DNA of 64,000 bases from the NCBI RefSeq assembly GCF_000417875.1, contig NW_006920872.1, positions 230,197 to 294,196 on the forward strand. Direction: 5' to 3'. Below, piece by piece: positions 21,915-34,616 of the stretch. The stretch comes from Pseudozyma flocculosa PF-1. Its lineage: Eukaryota > Basidiomycota > Ustilaginomycetes > Ustilaginales > Ustilaginaceae. The notes under the pieces are model-generated. The model did no database searches, was not told the DNA's origin, and worked only from the letters and a program-made list of their open reading frames with translations. Position 1 is the first letter of the stretch. Each line of letters begins with the position of its first letter. The position numbers and the translations under genes were made by a program.

Positions 21915-24900
21915 ATGACCACGAGAAGCACTCGAAGCAACATGAGCGCCAAGGAGAGAATGACCGACGGAGACGTCTACGTCGTAAGTGTGAACCAGGG
22001 CTGCCACCGATGACGGCTGCACTGGGCTGGTGCACGCAGTCGCAAGGGTGACGGTCGCTCGCGCTCGAGATGGCCTCGTCATCGCTGACTTCATGTCGCG
22101 CCCCATCTCATTGTCCACGCCGCCTCAGTTCCTCCTCCAGGTAGCCTATCACCATTACGTCGGCCAGTCCCGAGCAGAGGCCAAGGCGGCAAAAGCGCGG
22201 GAAAGCCTATCGGGCCCAAGCTCTTCCTCGACCGGCTCGTCAAAGAAGACGTCAGAGGGAGGTGGTCGCGGCGATGCGTGGATGAGCCTGTCGGGCCTGG
22301 CCGACATGGTCCGCGACGTGGGCGGCTCGTCGTCCAAGGCGGCGCGGTTCCCAGAGAAGCTCATCAAGCGCCTCAACGACCGCCTTGAGCTGATCGCCAT
22401 GGGCCGCGATCCCAACTTCAAGGACCAGTCGCTGCGGCAAACGATCGGCATCTTCTACGGCACTTTCAAGGAGGCGTCATTCCAGAAGCAGATGAAGGAG
22501 AACCGCAAGATCGAGGAGCTCATCCTGATCTTTGTCACGACGGCGCAAGGCAGCCTCAAAAAGCGGCTGCCGGGCGACGAGTGGAAGGAGGAGCTCAACA
22601 ACCAAGTAGGCCACTTTGTTCGCATCATCCGCGACTGCCTCAAGACAGTCAGCGGCGTCCCGCGGGAGCTGACGGAGCGGCTCGAAGGCTACTCTGCCAA
22701 GCTGGTGCCGACGACGTCGGCGGACCAGAACGGGACGAGCGCACCAACGCACAAGGCGCCGGCGATGGCCGCAGTCTCTTCGGCGGACCGGAGCCGGCGG
22801 GCGAGCTCGGCGAGCACTCTGGCCGTTGCCAGCAATCCGGTCGGCGATTCGGCCCTGATCCAGACGGTCGGCAGGCTGTTCAACGTCGACCCCGACCAGC
22901 TCGCGCGCGACGTCGACTTCGTCAAGAAGACGTGCACCGAGCACGCCGCCATGACCGACCTCAAGCACTGCGTCAAGAACATCAACCTCCAGCAGCCCTG
23001 GCCAGGGCGGCGCGAGGACTTTGAGAGCGACGAGGCCTACGCCAAGTGGCGGACGCAGGAGCTCTCGACGCTCTCGCAGATGATGATGGACATGTGCTCT
23101 CTCAACCCGGATCTGCTCAAGAGCACGTCGCAGGACGTGCCCGGGCTCAAAAAGGCCGAGCCCGGCGGCGGCGGCGGCGGCGGCGGGCGGCCAGAGTCGA
23201 TCGCCACCGCCCCGGCCGAGGTGTCGGCGGCCTCGGCCAACGGCGGCCCGGCGCCCGACGCCGAGACGCTGAGCCAGACGGTCGACGACATCGACGAGGA
23301 GACGTTCGGCTCCATGGTCTACATCCCGCCAGAGCCCAAGGCCTACTACAAGCGGACGCTGGAGCTGTGCATCGACTATGACCTCGAGCAGATCAAGCAC
23401 CAGCCAGAGGAGGAGGAGGTGTCGCTCAGCATCCTCTCCAAGCACCACATCGACCTGCTCGACGAGTGTGCCAAGCGGTGGCGGCTGATGGTGCCCTACC
23501 GCGCCATCGCAAACCTCGACGTGATCAAGTACAAGTACGACCGCGGCGAGGTGCCGCTCGACTGCATCTCGGAGGCGCTCGGCACGGTGCAGCGGTTGCT
23601 GGCCGACGACGACCCCGGGGCGTGGATGCTGGCGGAGCGGAGGCTGCTCGTCCGCGTCTACTCGTCCCTCTTCGAGAGCTTCGTCCGCTTCCTCTACGAG
23701 ACCTTCCAGGACATCCACAACGTCGAGCCCGAAGAGGTGGAGCCATACTTTTCCATGATACAGGAACTTCACCAGTCCGGCCACGTGCGCGCCGACAAGG
23801 ACCTGCATCGCGAGCCGGTCGAGCTCGAGCGGCACGTCGAGGAGCTCAAGGACGCCATCCGGATCATGGCGATCCACGAGTACACGGCCAAGACGACCGA
23901 GCTCTTTTCGCAGATCGTGGCCAACGAGGTGGTCCCCCTGGTCCAGCTCATCGACTGGCTCGAAAAGGGCGCGCAGCGGATCGACAAGCGGTACCCGGAA
24001 CCCGTGCTGGGCTCCATCGACCCCGTCTCGCTGGTGCTCGAGAAGCAGGTGCCGCTCTACCTCGACGACCTCGACTCGATGCGAGGCCAGATTGTCGAGC
24101 ACGCCACGCGCGAGACGGACCCGCTGGCGTTCGAGGACATATTTGCGCTGTACAAAAAGGTCAAGGCGCTGCTCAAGATGCACGAGGCCTTCTGCCCAGG
24201 GAGCGAGGTGACCTTCAGCCTCACCGACTGGTTCGAGCCCCACATCCGCCACTGGCTCGTCAACACGGAGCGCAAGACGGGCGAGTGGGTGACCAACGCC
24301 ATCGCCACTGACGGCTTCACGCCGATCGACAGCGACGGCGCGGCCCACAGCAGCTCGATCGACGACCTGTTCGGCGCGCTCCAGCAGCCCGTCGACTTTA
24401 TCCAGTCGCTCAAGTGGCCCGACAAGTACCAGAACGCGCGGTTCCTCACCTCGCTCGCCAAGATCATCAGCCGGTCGATCGAGCAGTACTGCAGCCGCGT
24501 CGAGGAGCTGTTCATGGAGGAGATGTTCCCGCGCACCGCCGAGAGCCAGGAGGCGCAGCAGAAGCAGTCGGCCTGGATGGTCAAGGCGCGGCAGACGATC
24601 TCGGGCGAGAAGAAGGTCGAGCCCTTCCACTTCCAGGACGTCTCGTGCGTCAAGCTCAACAACATCGAGGCCGCGCGCGTTCTGCTCGACAAGCTCTACA
24701 ACAAGATCGACGCCGACAAGCAGAGCGAGATTGTGAGGCAACACGCGCCCGAGGTGCCCGACAAGGTGCAGCGCGACCGCTTCATCTTTTCCATCAAGAT
24801 CGTGCTGGGCGAGAACCTGCAGCCCATCCGCGACTCGAGCGCCAACGCCCGGATCGACTCGTTTGTCACGCTCAGCGACGAGCGCGGAAAGAAGATTGCC

Positions 24901-26526
24901 AAGACGCGGACCATCTACGAGACGTCGGAGCCGCGGTGGGACGAGGTGTTCGACGTCCATGTCGATCAGTCCATGTGGCTAGCGGCGACCGTGTGGGACC
25001 GCAAGCTGGTGGGCGACCACAACCTGTGCGGCCGCGCCTACCTGCGGCTGGATCCGCGCTACTTTGGAGACTTCCTCTCGCACGAGCTCTGGCTCGACCT
25101 CGACACGCAGGGCCGCCTGCTGCTGCGCGTCAGCATGGAGGGCGAGCGCGACGACATCCTGTTCTACTTTGGGCGTGGCTTCCGCTCGCTCAAGCGGGCA
25201 GAGAGCGACATGGTCCGGATCATCGTCGACAAGGTGAGTCAGGGCGGCACTCGTGGGGGATTGGCAGGGCATCGTGTCACGGCGCGGCGCTAACGGCTGA
25301 CTTTGTCCCTTCCTTTCTTGCCTTGGCTCTGCTCTGCTTCGACCTGACCTGCCCGATCTTTTCGCTTTTTGCAGATGTCGATGTTTATCCGGCATTGCCT
25401 GTCGCGCACGGTGCTCAAGACGCTGGTCAAGACGAGCGGCATCAACCTCGACAAGGCTCTGGGCAACGTCAAGGCGCTCTACGCGTCGGCGCTGGCGAGC
25501 ACCACGGCCAACGCCTCGATGATCCCGCCAGTCGAGTCGGAGAAGCCCAAGAACCGGCCGGCGCAGCTGTCGGACCACGAGATCGAGGCGGCCATCACAC
25601 CGCTGCTCGACTACCTCGACGAGTGCCTGGGCACGCTCAAGAGCAGCCTGAGCGAGGATGAGGCGCAGCTGGTGCTGACCAAGGTGTGGAAGGAGGTGTT
25701 GAACATCATCGAGGGCATCCTCGTTCCGCCGCTCTCGGACGCGCCCTCGGACATGCACCAGCTGAGCGACAAGGAGGTCGACATCGTCTTCAAGTGGCTC
25801 GGCTTCCTCAAAAACTACTTCAACGCCTTTGACGCCGAAACCGGGGTGACGCACGGCGTGCCGCTCGACGTGCTGCAGGGCCCCAAGTACCGCGAGATCC
25901 TGTCGTACCTGCTGCTGCACGACCAGAGCACCGACGAGCTGATGATGGAGTGCGTGCGCGGCATGCAGGCCAAGCTGAGAAAGGCGCCGACGCAGCGGTC
26001 CAAGAACAAATCGGTGCTCAACCAGCGCTCGCTCGGGACCATCAAGAAGCGGAAGCAGGAGAAGAAGGACGAGGAGTCGACGTCCAACACTGACATGGCC
26101 ATGAAGATCCTGCGGATGAGGTGCGTAGCGTCGACACGGGCTGGCGACGAACGTGAGCGCGCTCCACGGTGCTGACCAGCTTCGCATCTTGTCTCTTCGC
26201 TGCTCTCTTCTGGTCGCTTCGACAGGCCGGGAACCGGCGACTTCCTGACACAGCAGATGGTGAGCGCGTCGAAGCCGGCCCCATGTGCGCTCGCGCGAGG
26301 TCCGAGGAGTCATTGCGCTGACCGGCCCACGACTTTCGTCTTCCTTCATCCTATCTCCCTACAGGCGACGATGAACACTTTGACCCAGGCCGTCGGCGGC
26401 TCACCAGCGCGGGCACGGCCGGCCGATCGCCGGCGCGAGTCTCGTCTGCCGCCCGGCGCCAACTCGCCGCTGCCACCGGTGCCCGGAGGTGCCGTCTACC
26501 GCGATTCGAAGCAGTACTATCGCTGA
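21915..26526 (+). CDS. Munc13/Git1-like MHD-C2 protein
   Basis: Five exons (21915-21983, 22129-25233, 25375-26120, 26226-26259, 26365-26526) join to 1371 residues. All junctions have GT-AG ends and matching phase; exon 4 is only 34 nt. The protein matches the Munc13-homology family found in fungi. An N-terminal helical region starts FLLQVAYHHYVGQ. An MHD1-like region contains VTFSLTDWFEPHIRHWLVNT near residue 720. A C2 domain lies at about 910-1045 (FSIKIVLGENLQPI through WDRKLVGDHNLCGRAYL). An MHD2-like region near 1200 reads VDIVFKWLGFLKNYFNAFD. The last 60 residues are disordered and basic. Fission yeast Git1, a C2/MHD protein, works in glucose-triggered cAMP signalling; animal Munc13 proteins prime vesicle exocytosis. 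Which role applies here is not shown by the sequence. The C2 domain lies between the two MHD regions. Confidence 0.85.
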
Positions 26527-29500
26527 TGCGATGTGGTCAAGGGGCGGGAGCATGGTCTCTGCACCATCCTAACGCGTCGCTCGGCCTGCCTGCCGGGAAC
26601 GTCGTCCTGCCCGTCGTCTTGTTGTACCTGTCATTCTCGCATCGAGTCGGTGTCGCCTCGCGCTCACCTGCCATTATACCCGTCCGCTCATGGTCTTCGC
26701 TCGCTCTGAGGCTTCACAGCATGGCCGCTCAGCTGGCCGTTCTAGGAGCAAGCTAGCCCATGTTGCATGCTCGAGACGGCTGGGCCCATGAGCGGTAAGC
26801 CATCAGGCTCGTTTCCCACGGTGCGCAGCTGTGTCGAAAAGGCCCATCCAGCGAGATCGACGTTGGCGACCCGGGATCGGCACCGGAGCTACACACGCCG
26901 TTGATGTTCGTCGTCAAGGCGTCCAAAGGTGTACACCTGCAGCGTTCAAAGCCCGACCGGGAGGGGGCGAGGATCTCTGGACAAGGTCCATTCGCCGGAG
27001 GCATGATGCGATCATCTGAGAAAGAACGTGCACGGTCCCTCTTCCCAGAATCTCAGCATCGAGATTGGCATCGCCGCTCGAGCCTCTTGCCACTGAACAG
27101 CGCCATGAAGGGGACCGGGAGCACGCGGCGACATGCGATCGAGGCAGCCGGCGCATCCATTGGGAAGCGGGCATTGGCGTCGTCCATGAGCGGCCAGCCA
27201 AAGCCGTGGTATGAAAGCAGGCTTGGGGATCCAACGCGACACGGTCGAGCCTGTCGCGGCGCCTCTGCCCACCGACAGGCCGACCGCAGTCTGTCTCGGA
27301 GCCTCGGTCTGGCAGACGCCCTGGCCAGCATGGAACGGCGTGGGTGTGGGAGCATTCCTGCACAGCACAGGCACCCACCTACCTATCTACGAACAGTTCT
27401 GCCTTCAGTGCGTGTTGGTCTTCCTGCCATCCGATGCTGCGTACACGGCGACTAAGAAGGCCGAATGCGGATATGCCTCTTCCTCTCTCGCACGCCCAGC
27501 CAATGGTGCCATGGGGGATGACAAGGGGTCGGGGCTGATGGCGATGGCGATGGCGGAAGAGGCGCGTGGTCTTCGGAGTGCAGCAGAGTCCCTGGTTCAT
27601 GGCATGGCCGAACCAAAGGCGGCTTCGAGAACCCGCCGCCGAGTCAGGAACCGGGCCCAGGAGGCAGGCGGGGCCGAAAGGCGTGTGAGCGTCTGCGATG
27701 ATGCTACGGTGGCTAGGTCTTGCAGCAGCTGATGCGGAATGCTGGCCGTTCTCAGTACGGTGGCAAGATTCATGCCTTGACCCCGTTGCTGATCTCATCT
27801 GTATAGGAAGATTACGGGCGGAGGAGAGATATCTCTGGACGAGGCGTGGCCGGCCATTGCCCAGGTGGCGCCAGTCGCTACCTAGCGCGCTTCATGCGTC
27901 CAAGCCAACCTGCTCGCGGCGCGCGTCGCGATGGACAGCAGGTCAGGCCTTTGGTGAGGCTTGCGCTCCGTCGAGCGTGGGTGGCAATCGTCGTTGCCTA
28001 ACGACGGCGTCGTCTGCACCCAACAAACCATCACCATCATGCAGATGCTGGGAGCCAGCGCCGCTGCTCGCCTGCCTGCTCTCCTCTTCTGCCCTCGTTG
28101 CAACAGCAGCAGAGCACGCCGCTTCGACTCCCACGCTCCATCCATCAAACCTTACCGTGCCACGACCAAGGCGAGCGCATCTCGCATCGCTCCAGCAGCA
28201 GCGTCCTTCAACTGCACCTGAAGTCGTGTAGAGCACCGCGTCCACAGTGCAGGCCTGGCATGGCCTGGCAAGGCGAGGCGAGAACATGGGTGGCGCGGAT
28301 TATGTGCGATGGCGTCGCGAGGTATCTCTGCCTCACGCAGACGCAAGGGGCTTCGGTCGACGCCCATCATCGATGTCGATGGCGCCGTACTCTACGCCGC
28401 GACTCCGGGCTCTGCCGCCCCCTCTACCTGTTCCCGAACCTGCACGCTCTGCTATGGTACCTACACACGCGCTGTACGCCGCCACCGGCACGCTGGGCTC
28501 CATATCGCCCTCCTCGGAAACACCATACGGGCCTTGCCGAGGCGTCCTCCCTCGCAATCGCAAGCAAGGTACCGGCCAAGGTGATACTGCAGCGCAAAAA
28601 GATGTCGGCGTGCTTGCTCCCTTTCCCGCCCGCGCAAACGAAAGGTGTGGCGTGGTCACCAGCATCCTCGAGCTTAATCGCCCCTGCCCGCCTCTTATGA
28701 GTGAGCCGAGCGTCATATCGCGCTCCAAGGTAGGCCCCCCTCGGCATCGCAAGGTGCAGCACCACCCTCTCACCCATGTAATCCTCGAACACTCGGCAAG
28801 TGGTGCGCAGACGCCGCTGCAGCGCTAACGCTCGACGACGATCTTGAGATCCCATGGCCGAACTGAGATGCGCCTGCTCGCCCAGTCGCTGCACCTCCGC
28901 CTCGACCTGGAGCACATCTCATCATAGCTTTCCCTACCATCATCGCGGAAGCAAATGCCGGGTGAGGCCGTCCTGGACGCATTGTTGCCGATATCGGGAA
29001 CACGATGCTGGCGCAGCGTCGCCGGGTGCCGCAGCCAATCTATCGAAGTACACGAGGATCGACGGTGCAAGGGGTTTCGCCTCTCGTCGGCCTGATCCAC
29101 GTTGAGCGGCGCCGGGATGGGCGGGCACGCCAATCGGCTGGACCCTTGTCGGCGCGGCGCGCCCGCGGAGCTCCTGCTCTGGACCATCTGGCTGTCTGGC
29201 CATCGCCTGCCTGTTGCGTCTTCCGCATCGTCGTCGACCCCCGCCCGTCCATCGCCCGTCCATATGATGGAAGATCTCGACTCGATCAAGATCCAGGTTC
29301 CGCCAGATAGGGAGCTTACCTACGCCCGCAGCATCTGCCGGGGTGGCAGGCATCGACGTGCCCCCCTTCGATGATGATGGCCAACCCGGCAAGGCGCGGG
29401 ATGTGATTTCACGGTACAGGCCGCATCGGCAAGACGTCGCTCCTGGCGCCATCCTGTCTCCTATGGTACAGTACACGCAGCAGACCACCGCCCACCTGAT

Positions 29501-32500
29501 GCGACAGACGGCAAGGCCACCGCACCTCGTCCCCTCATGCCTGCTCATCACACAGACTGTACAGCACCTGCCAAAGACTCTATCTTGCTCCTCTTTCTGC
29601 CGTGGATAGGCAAGCAGGCGTCGCCAGCAGAGTCCAAAACCCGCTGGCAGCGTCCCGCAATTGCCGCCCTCGAGGTTTCCGGGCCGCCGTACCTGACCAT
29701 CGCATGAACGCGCGGGCGCACGAGTGCGAGGGAAAGGGAGAGTCGGGAGAAGACACTCGCGCCGCGTGTCCTCCGGCAAAGGACAGGCAACCGCTCATCT
29801 GCCTCGATTTCCACTGTACTCGACTCTGGCTAGGCCGCACTTCCGCAACAGCAGAGGGGAAGGGGCGGCCGGCGATTTTTTCTCATGTGCTCGAAGAGCA
29901 GCGCAGTGTGCAGGCAATGACAACCTCAGGTCCGCAATCACCAAGGCGACGTCACGCACAGGTTGTCGATGCACGGTATCAACCAAAGCCTAACTATCGG
30001 CCAAGTCGGAAAGCAGGCGGTTGCGGGAAAGAACGTGGCAGGTGGGCAGGCGGGAACAAAGAAGGACGACGGGAAAGGCGGCAGGTGGACGTGGCACGGC
30101 AGGGCTGGCAGGGCACGAGGGTACCCAGGACAAGGTTCAGGTCGACGACAGAGGAGGTGGTGGTGGGAGGGGCACCACATTCCTCGTCGCTGCGACAACG
30201 AAACAACGGCACCGGCTCACCACGCGGTCGGAAGCTGGGAGAAGGAAGCCAGGCAAGGGCGCCTACATACGGGAACACAGCAGGGGTGAACGGCCACCGG
30301 TATCCGAATTGTTGGGGGCAAAAGCGCACGATATCGGCCCCTCGCCTGCGACGAGATTGCGGGCGAGGGGCCCGGCAGGGGAGCCAACAAACGAACGCCG
30401 CTCGCCTGGTCAAGGTTGGCAGGTGTGGCTCTGCCCTTGCGCCTCCTTATCTTACAGCACAGTACGCTCTCGAGGCGTAAGGGAGGGTGAGGCGGCGGGG
30501 GTCAGGCAGGGTGTGCGCCGACCAGCCGACCCTGCAGGAAAAGTCGCCTCCGGCCCGTCTTCGCGGCACAGGTCCACCGCGAAAGTCGCGCTGTTTGGTT
30601 GACACCGTGGCGTGGTCCGCCTGCCATCGCTCAGCTGAGGGTCGCGTTCATGAATGACCTGGAGCTGGCCAGGTTGCCGAGCAAAGGCATTGGGTCCCTG
30701 AGGACCGGACGACGATGTCAGAGCACGGCACAGTGGGCGTGCTGCGTGCGCCTGCTGTATGGACCCAGGCAAGGATGCCGTGGGACTGGCCGGACCGAGG
30801 TGGTGAGGCGAGCTCCAAGAATGTTCCCTCTTGGAGGCGGGTTTGGTCATGAAGAGAGAGGTACGTGCGCTGTCCACACGGAGGATGTGCAGTCTTTGCC
30901 ACCGGTCCCCGGTCGGGAGAGGAGCTGTGGCAGGCCTCAGCCAGGCGAGAGCGAGTGGCGCCGCCATCCTACAGGCAGGCAGGTAGGGTTCAATGGATGG
31001 ACACCACGCCCGGCCTGATTTCGCCTCGCCTCTTCTCGCCGGGCCAGAGCCGTTGTACGTACATACGCATGTACATACAGTACCCGACTGGACCCACGGA
31101 GCGAGGCGAGGGCAGCGAGCTACAAGCGAGCGAGAGCGGTCCACAAACAGGCCCATGTCTTAGAGAGAGGCCACCACGAAAACCCTCTCGAGCCCCTTGC
31201 ATTCAACATCTCGGACCCTCGCCGAGGACGTACGGCCGGCCGTAGGTACTTACAGAGTAAGTACTGTGACTACTCACGATTTCTTCGCCACTCGTCGAGA
31301 GCTTCGGCCCGCCTCTGCACTGGCCTGGGTGTGTGCGTGTCGACGACTGGGCATGCTCGGTGTGGCCAGCTGTCGCAAGGATGATATCTCTTCGCAGGAG
31401 ACAGCCCTACAGGCCGCAGCGTGTCTCGTCAGCTGCTCCGGAAGCGCACCACAGCGGTACAGATTGCATTGCGCCTGTGATTCCTGCCTGCCGGCCTGCG
31501 CTTTTTCGCGCAGATAGCGAGCGCGAGAGCATCTCAACGCGCTGAGCTGCCGTTCATGTGCAGCGCAGGGGAGGGCGCCCGGAAATGGTGGCCGACACTT
31601 GGCTCGGGGCGGTGGCATCGGCATAGGCCGGCCGATCTCATGGTCATGGTCTCTGGGCGCAATCGGCCCTGGAGCCAGCGCATGCACGCAGGTCCGGCCC
31701 TCGACCGAGGAACGGCACAGCTGCTGGGCACGGGCGTGACTCCGTTGGAGGATCGGAGTCGGGAAAGGCGACATTCCTTGTCACGCCCACTGGCCCGTCT
31801 TTGCGCCGTAGGGGTCTGCCAGCCAGACCCTGCCCGTGCCTACCGCGCCGAGCAGCCTCCAAACCCCGCCCAGCCTGGCCAGGCACCTGGTAGTTAGTCG
31901 ACAGAGTGTTGGGGAGCGGGGCGGGGCGGGGGCGGACTCTCGAGCACCGCTCAATCGTCCACGGTACAGATCTGGGAGCAAGGCGCGGCCATCAGACAGG
32001 CTAGGCACGCACCCCGATCTAGCCGCTTCAGTCGCTCGGGGGCAGCGACGCGCCTCGCCAAGGAGCCCACAAAGGCCGGCCGGCCTGCAAGTCTGGGAGA
32101 GGGCGGTAGCACTTTACGCGAACATCGCGCGATCGATCGATCGGACGCGCCTGCGCGCGACGTGTAAAGTGGTGCGGCCCCTCTCCTCCGATCTCGGACG
32201 CGGCCATACCACGCCCCCTCTCTCTACCGATGCCCGCAGCGGCCGCGATATGAGAGCAAGTCATCGACGATGGCGGTGTCAGTAGTGCTCTCCGTATCGT
32301 TGCGTGGGAGTGCAATGCCCAACGATAGACCAAGGCTGTGCTCGGGGTTGGTGACATCCTCGACCCGCATTCCACACCGACGGCGGCACACTTCCGCTTC
32401 GGCTGGCCCGGTGGCAAACGAAAGAAAGGGGAAGGAGGTGCACGCTGCTTGTCTTGGCTGTCACCACACTACGCACGCCGGGCCGACACGATCCCGTGAG

Positions 32501-34616
32501 CGAGCGATGTGTACGCTTTCGTACGTGCAAACGTGAGCCGCACTGCCACGAACGACGACGCACAAGGCGGCAGGCGGGGGTCGAGGGCACGGGGTACGCG
32601 TTCTGTCGCAGCTCAACATCCCGCTGCGCTGTCCGCTGCCAGAGAGAGTTCGGCGAGACAAGCGAGCCATGGCGCGGTCACCGCGTATGTACAGGCTGTT
32701 TGGGCATCCTCGCCATAATTGACCCGGAGAGCGTGGTCGGGCGGTAGAGTAACTAATAGAGTGGGCCTGGTCACCAGATCGTCGAGCCGGGCCAGCTAGT
32801 GCCTGCCGGTCGAGGAGTTGGGCATTCGCCACACGGTCCAGATCTGCACCCCGCAACAGTACTCCGACCGCGTCGACGAGCCGCGAGCGAGCGAGCGGGC
32901 CGAGTTCGTGAACGGGCACCGATGCCGTCGTGGCCAAGACGAGGCTACAGTGGGGCAGCTCGACAACCGGAGGGCCTGCCAGACGGCTCTCTGGCTCGCG
33001 CGCGTGCCTCGAGTGTCTCAGGGCGTACATGGAGCCAGCTTGGCGCTGGACCCCTTTGACGGCCAGGGCAGCGCAGGTACCGCCCGGCCCGTGGACCCTT
33101 TGTGTCGCTTTCCTGTCTCTGCCTCAACTTGAACCTTTTCCGGCCAGCCTCCGAGTTCCAGCATGCTTCAGGACCATTTTCTATTGTCCCGCCCTCGTTG
33201 ACACCTCGGCGAGTGGATCGAGACGGCTAAACAGGAACACAAGCGAGGTTGAGTGTGCCCATCTGAACGGCGTCGCCGAGCCCAGCCCAGCCCAGCCCAG
33301 GCCAGCCCGACCTACCGATTGGATTGTTTGCTGGATGCTCATTCCAGTCCTACGTCTGAGCTTAGGTACGGTGCGGTACGGCTCCAGTTCTGCCGCGCCT
33401 GCTGGCCCCCTCCTATTTCTTTTATTTCCATTTGCGGAGAACCAACCGTCAACGGGGCCGGCCTGGCAGGCGGGCGGGGGCCCAGACGGAACGCGTGATT
33501 ACACCTCGCTCCTCCCGGAAGTCTTGACTTCTGCCGCTAGCTTGACCGATTGACTGACGGTATGACCGGTCGCCTCGACATGCCCACGCCCGCTCCTACC
33601 GCTCCGGTCAGGGTTCCCTCCATCTCCCGGGCCTTCCGCTGCCAAGGCCACATCACGATGACAGGGCTCCTACAGTACCCTCCCTCGCACTGCGCCCCAC
33701 AGCAAAGGTCCGGGCAATAGTCCTGTCGGTTGATTTCCACCTCGGTCAGCCTCTCCCTCGCCCCCCCTGGGACCGATGCTCTGAGACATTCCACCCAGCG
33801 ATGACAGACATGGGTCCTTCGCGACACGGCTTCAAGAGCAGCAGATATGTAGGTACGTCGGTTGCAATGCAAAGAGGGAACTATGGAGTGCACTGGCAAG
33901 ACCAGCAGACAGCAAGATGGGAGAGACCGGACAGGAGGCTGATACATGCAGCTCCAAAAGGCGACCATCGTTGGGGTAGAGCTACAGTAGCGGCGGCGGT
34001 GTGCGTGTGTGGCGGCGGTGGAGGGATGGTTGCAGAAATACGTTGCTGGCGGTCGCAGCTATAGCTAGAGGGGGGGAATGGATGGTAGAGGGGGCGTAGC
34101 GATGTGGAAGGCGACGAGATGCAAGGGGCGTACGTACTACGACAACGACGACGAAGACAAAAACAGGGTGCGGGAGCAGGGACATAGTATACAGGTCTCG
34201 AAAGCGTTCAACGAGAGAAGGTGTGCTGGGCTACTGCTGTATGAGGTGCGGCGAGGTACGGGGTCCAAAAAGGAAAACGAGGGGAATGGTCGGGGTCGGG
34301 GTAGCGAGTGGACGACGAGACGAGGGGAAAAGAGAGAGGGGGAAAGAGAGGTATAGGTTCCTGGGCCCGAGCGCAGGGGACGGCGATTTGCGCCTCGCCT
34401 GCCTGGGCGTCCAAAGGGTCCACCAGAGATTGAAGGGGTTGCGTGTTTAGCAGAAGCGAGCGATCCGGCGAGGATTTCCACCGGGGGCTTGGGCGCGGTG
34501 CGGGTCGTGTGTCAGGACTGCTCGGGATCCCGTTCTATGTGTGGTGTCTCGCTTTCGAGAGCGGCAAGGAGACGAGGTAGTGTCCAAGAAAACAAGGCGG
34601 TCGGTGGCCTGGACTC
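26527..34616. other. Gene-poor region, left of the Ran1-like kinase
   Basis: Across about 8.1 kb I could not find a gene I can defend. Open frames exist on all six frames because the DNA is GC-rich and stop-poor, but their translations are rich in Arg, Pro, Ser, Gly, Cys and Trp with no domain, signal peptide pattern or continuous splice model. I saw no reverse transcriptase, integrase or transposase motif and no tRNA-like B box. The region carries repeated ACAGTAC/GTACTGT words and palindromes, listed separately. The part nearest the kinase (about 34070-34480) is purine-rich on the plus strand and probably includes the kinase 3' UTR. Confidence 0.55.
31231..31264. repeat. Two adjacent perfect palindromes
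   Basis: Positions 31231-31244 read TACGGCCGGCCGTA, a perfect 14-bp palindrome. Two bases further, 31246-31264 read GTACTTAC, AGA, GTAAGTAC, an inverted repeat with an 8-bp stem and 3-base loop. Both were read directly. They could form hairpins or serve as dimeric protein-binding sites. Confidence 0.8.

Noticed and set aside
22477..24960. Long open frame of about 827 codons on the minus strand
   Set aside because: It is antisense to the Git1-like exon. High GC removes stops, and its translation is Leu/Val/Asp/Arg-biased without domains.
32128..32141. CGATCGATCGATCG palindrome
   Set aside because: It is a simple tetranucleotide repeat that is self-complementary by nature; nothing further supports a function.
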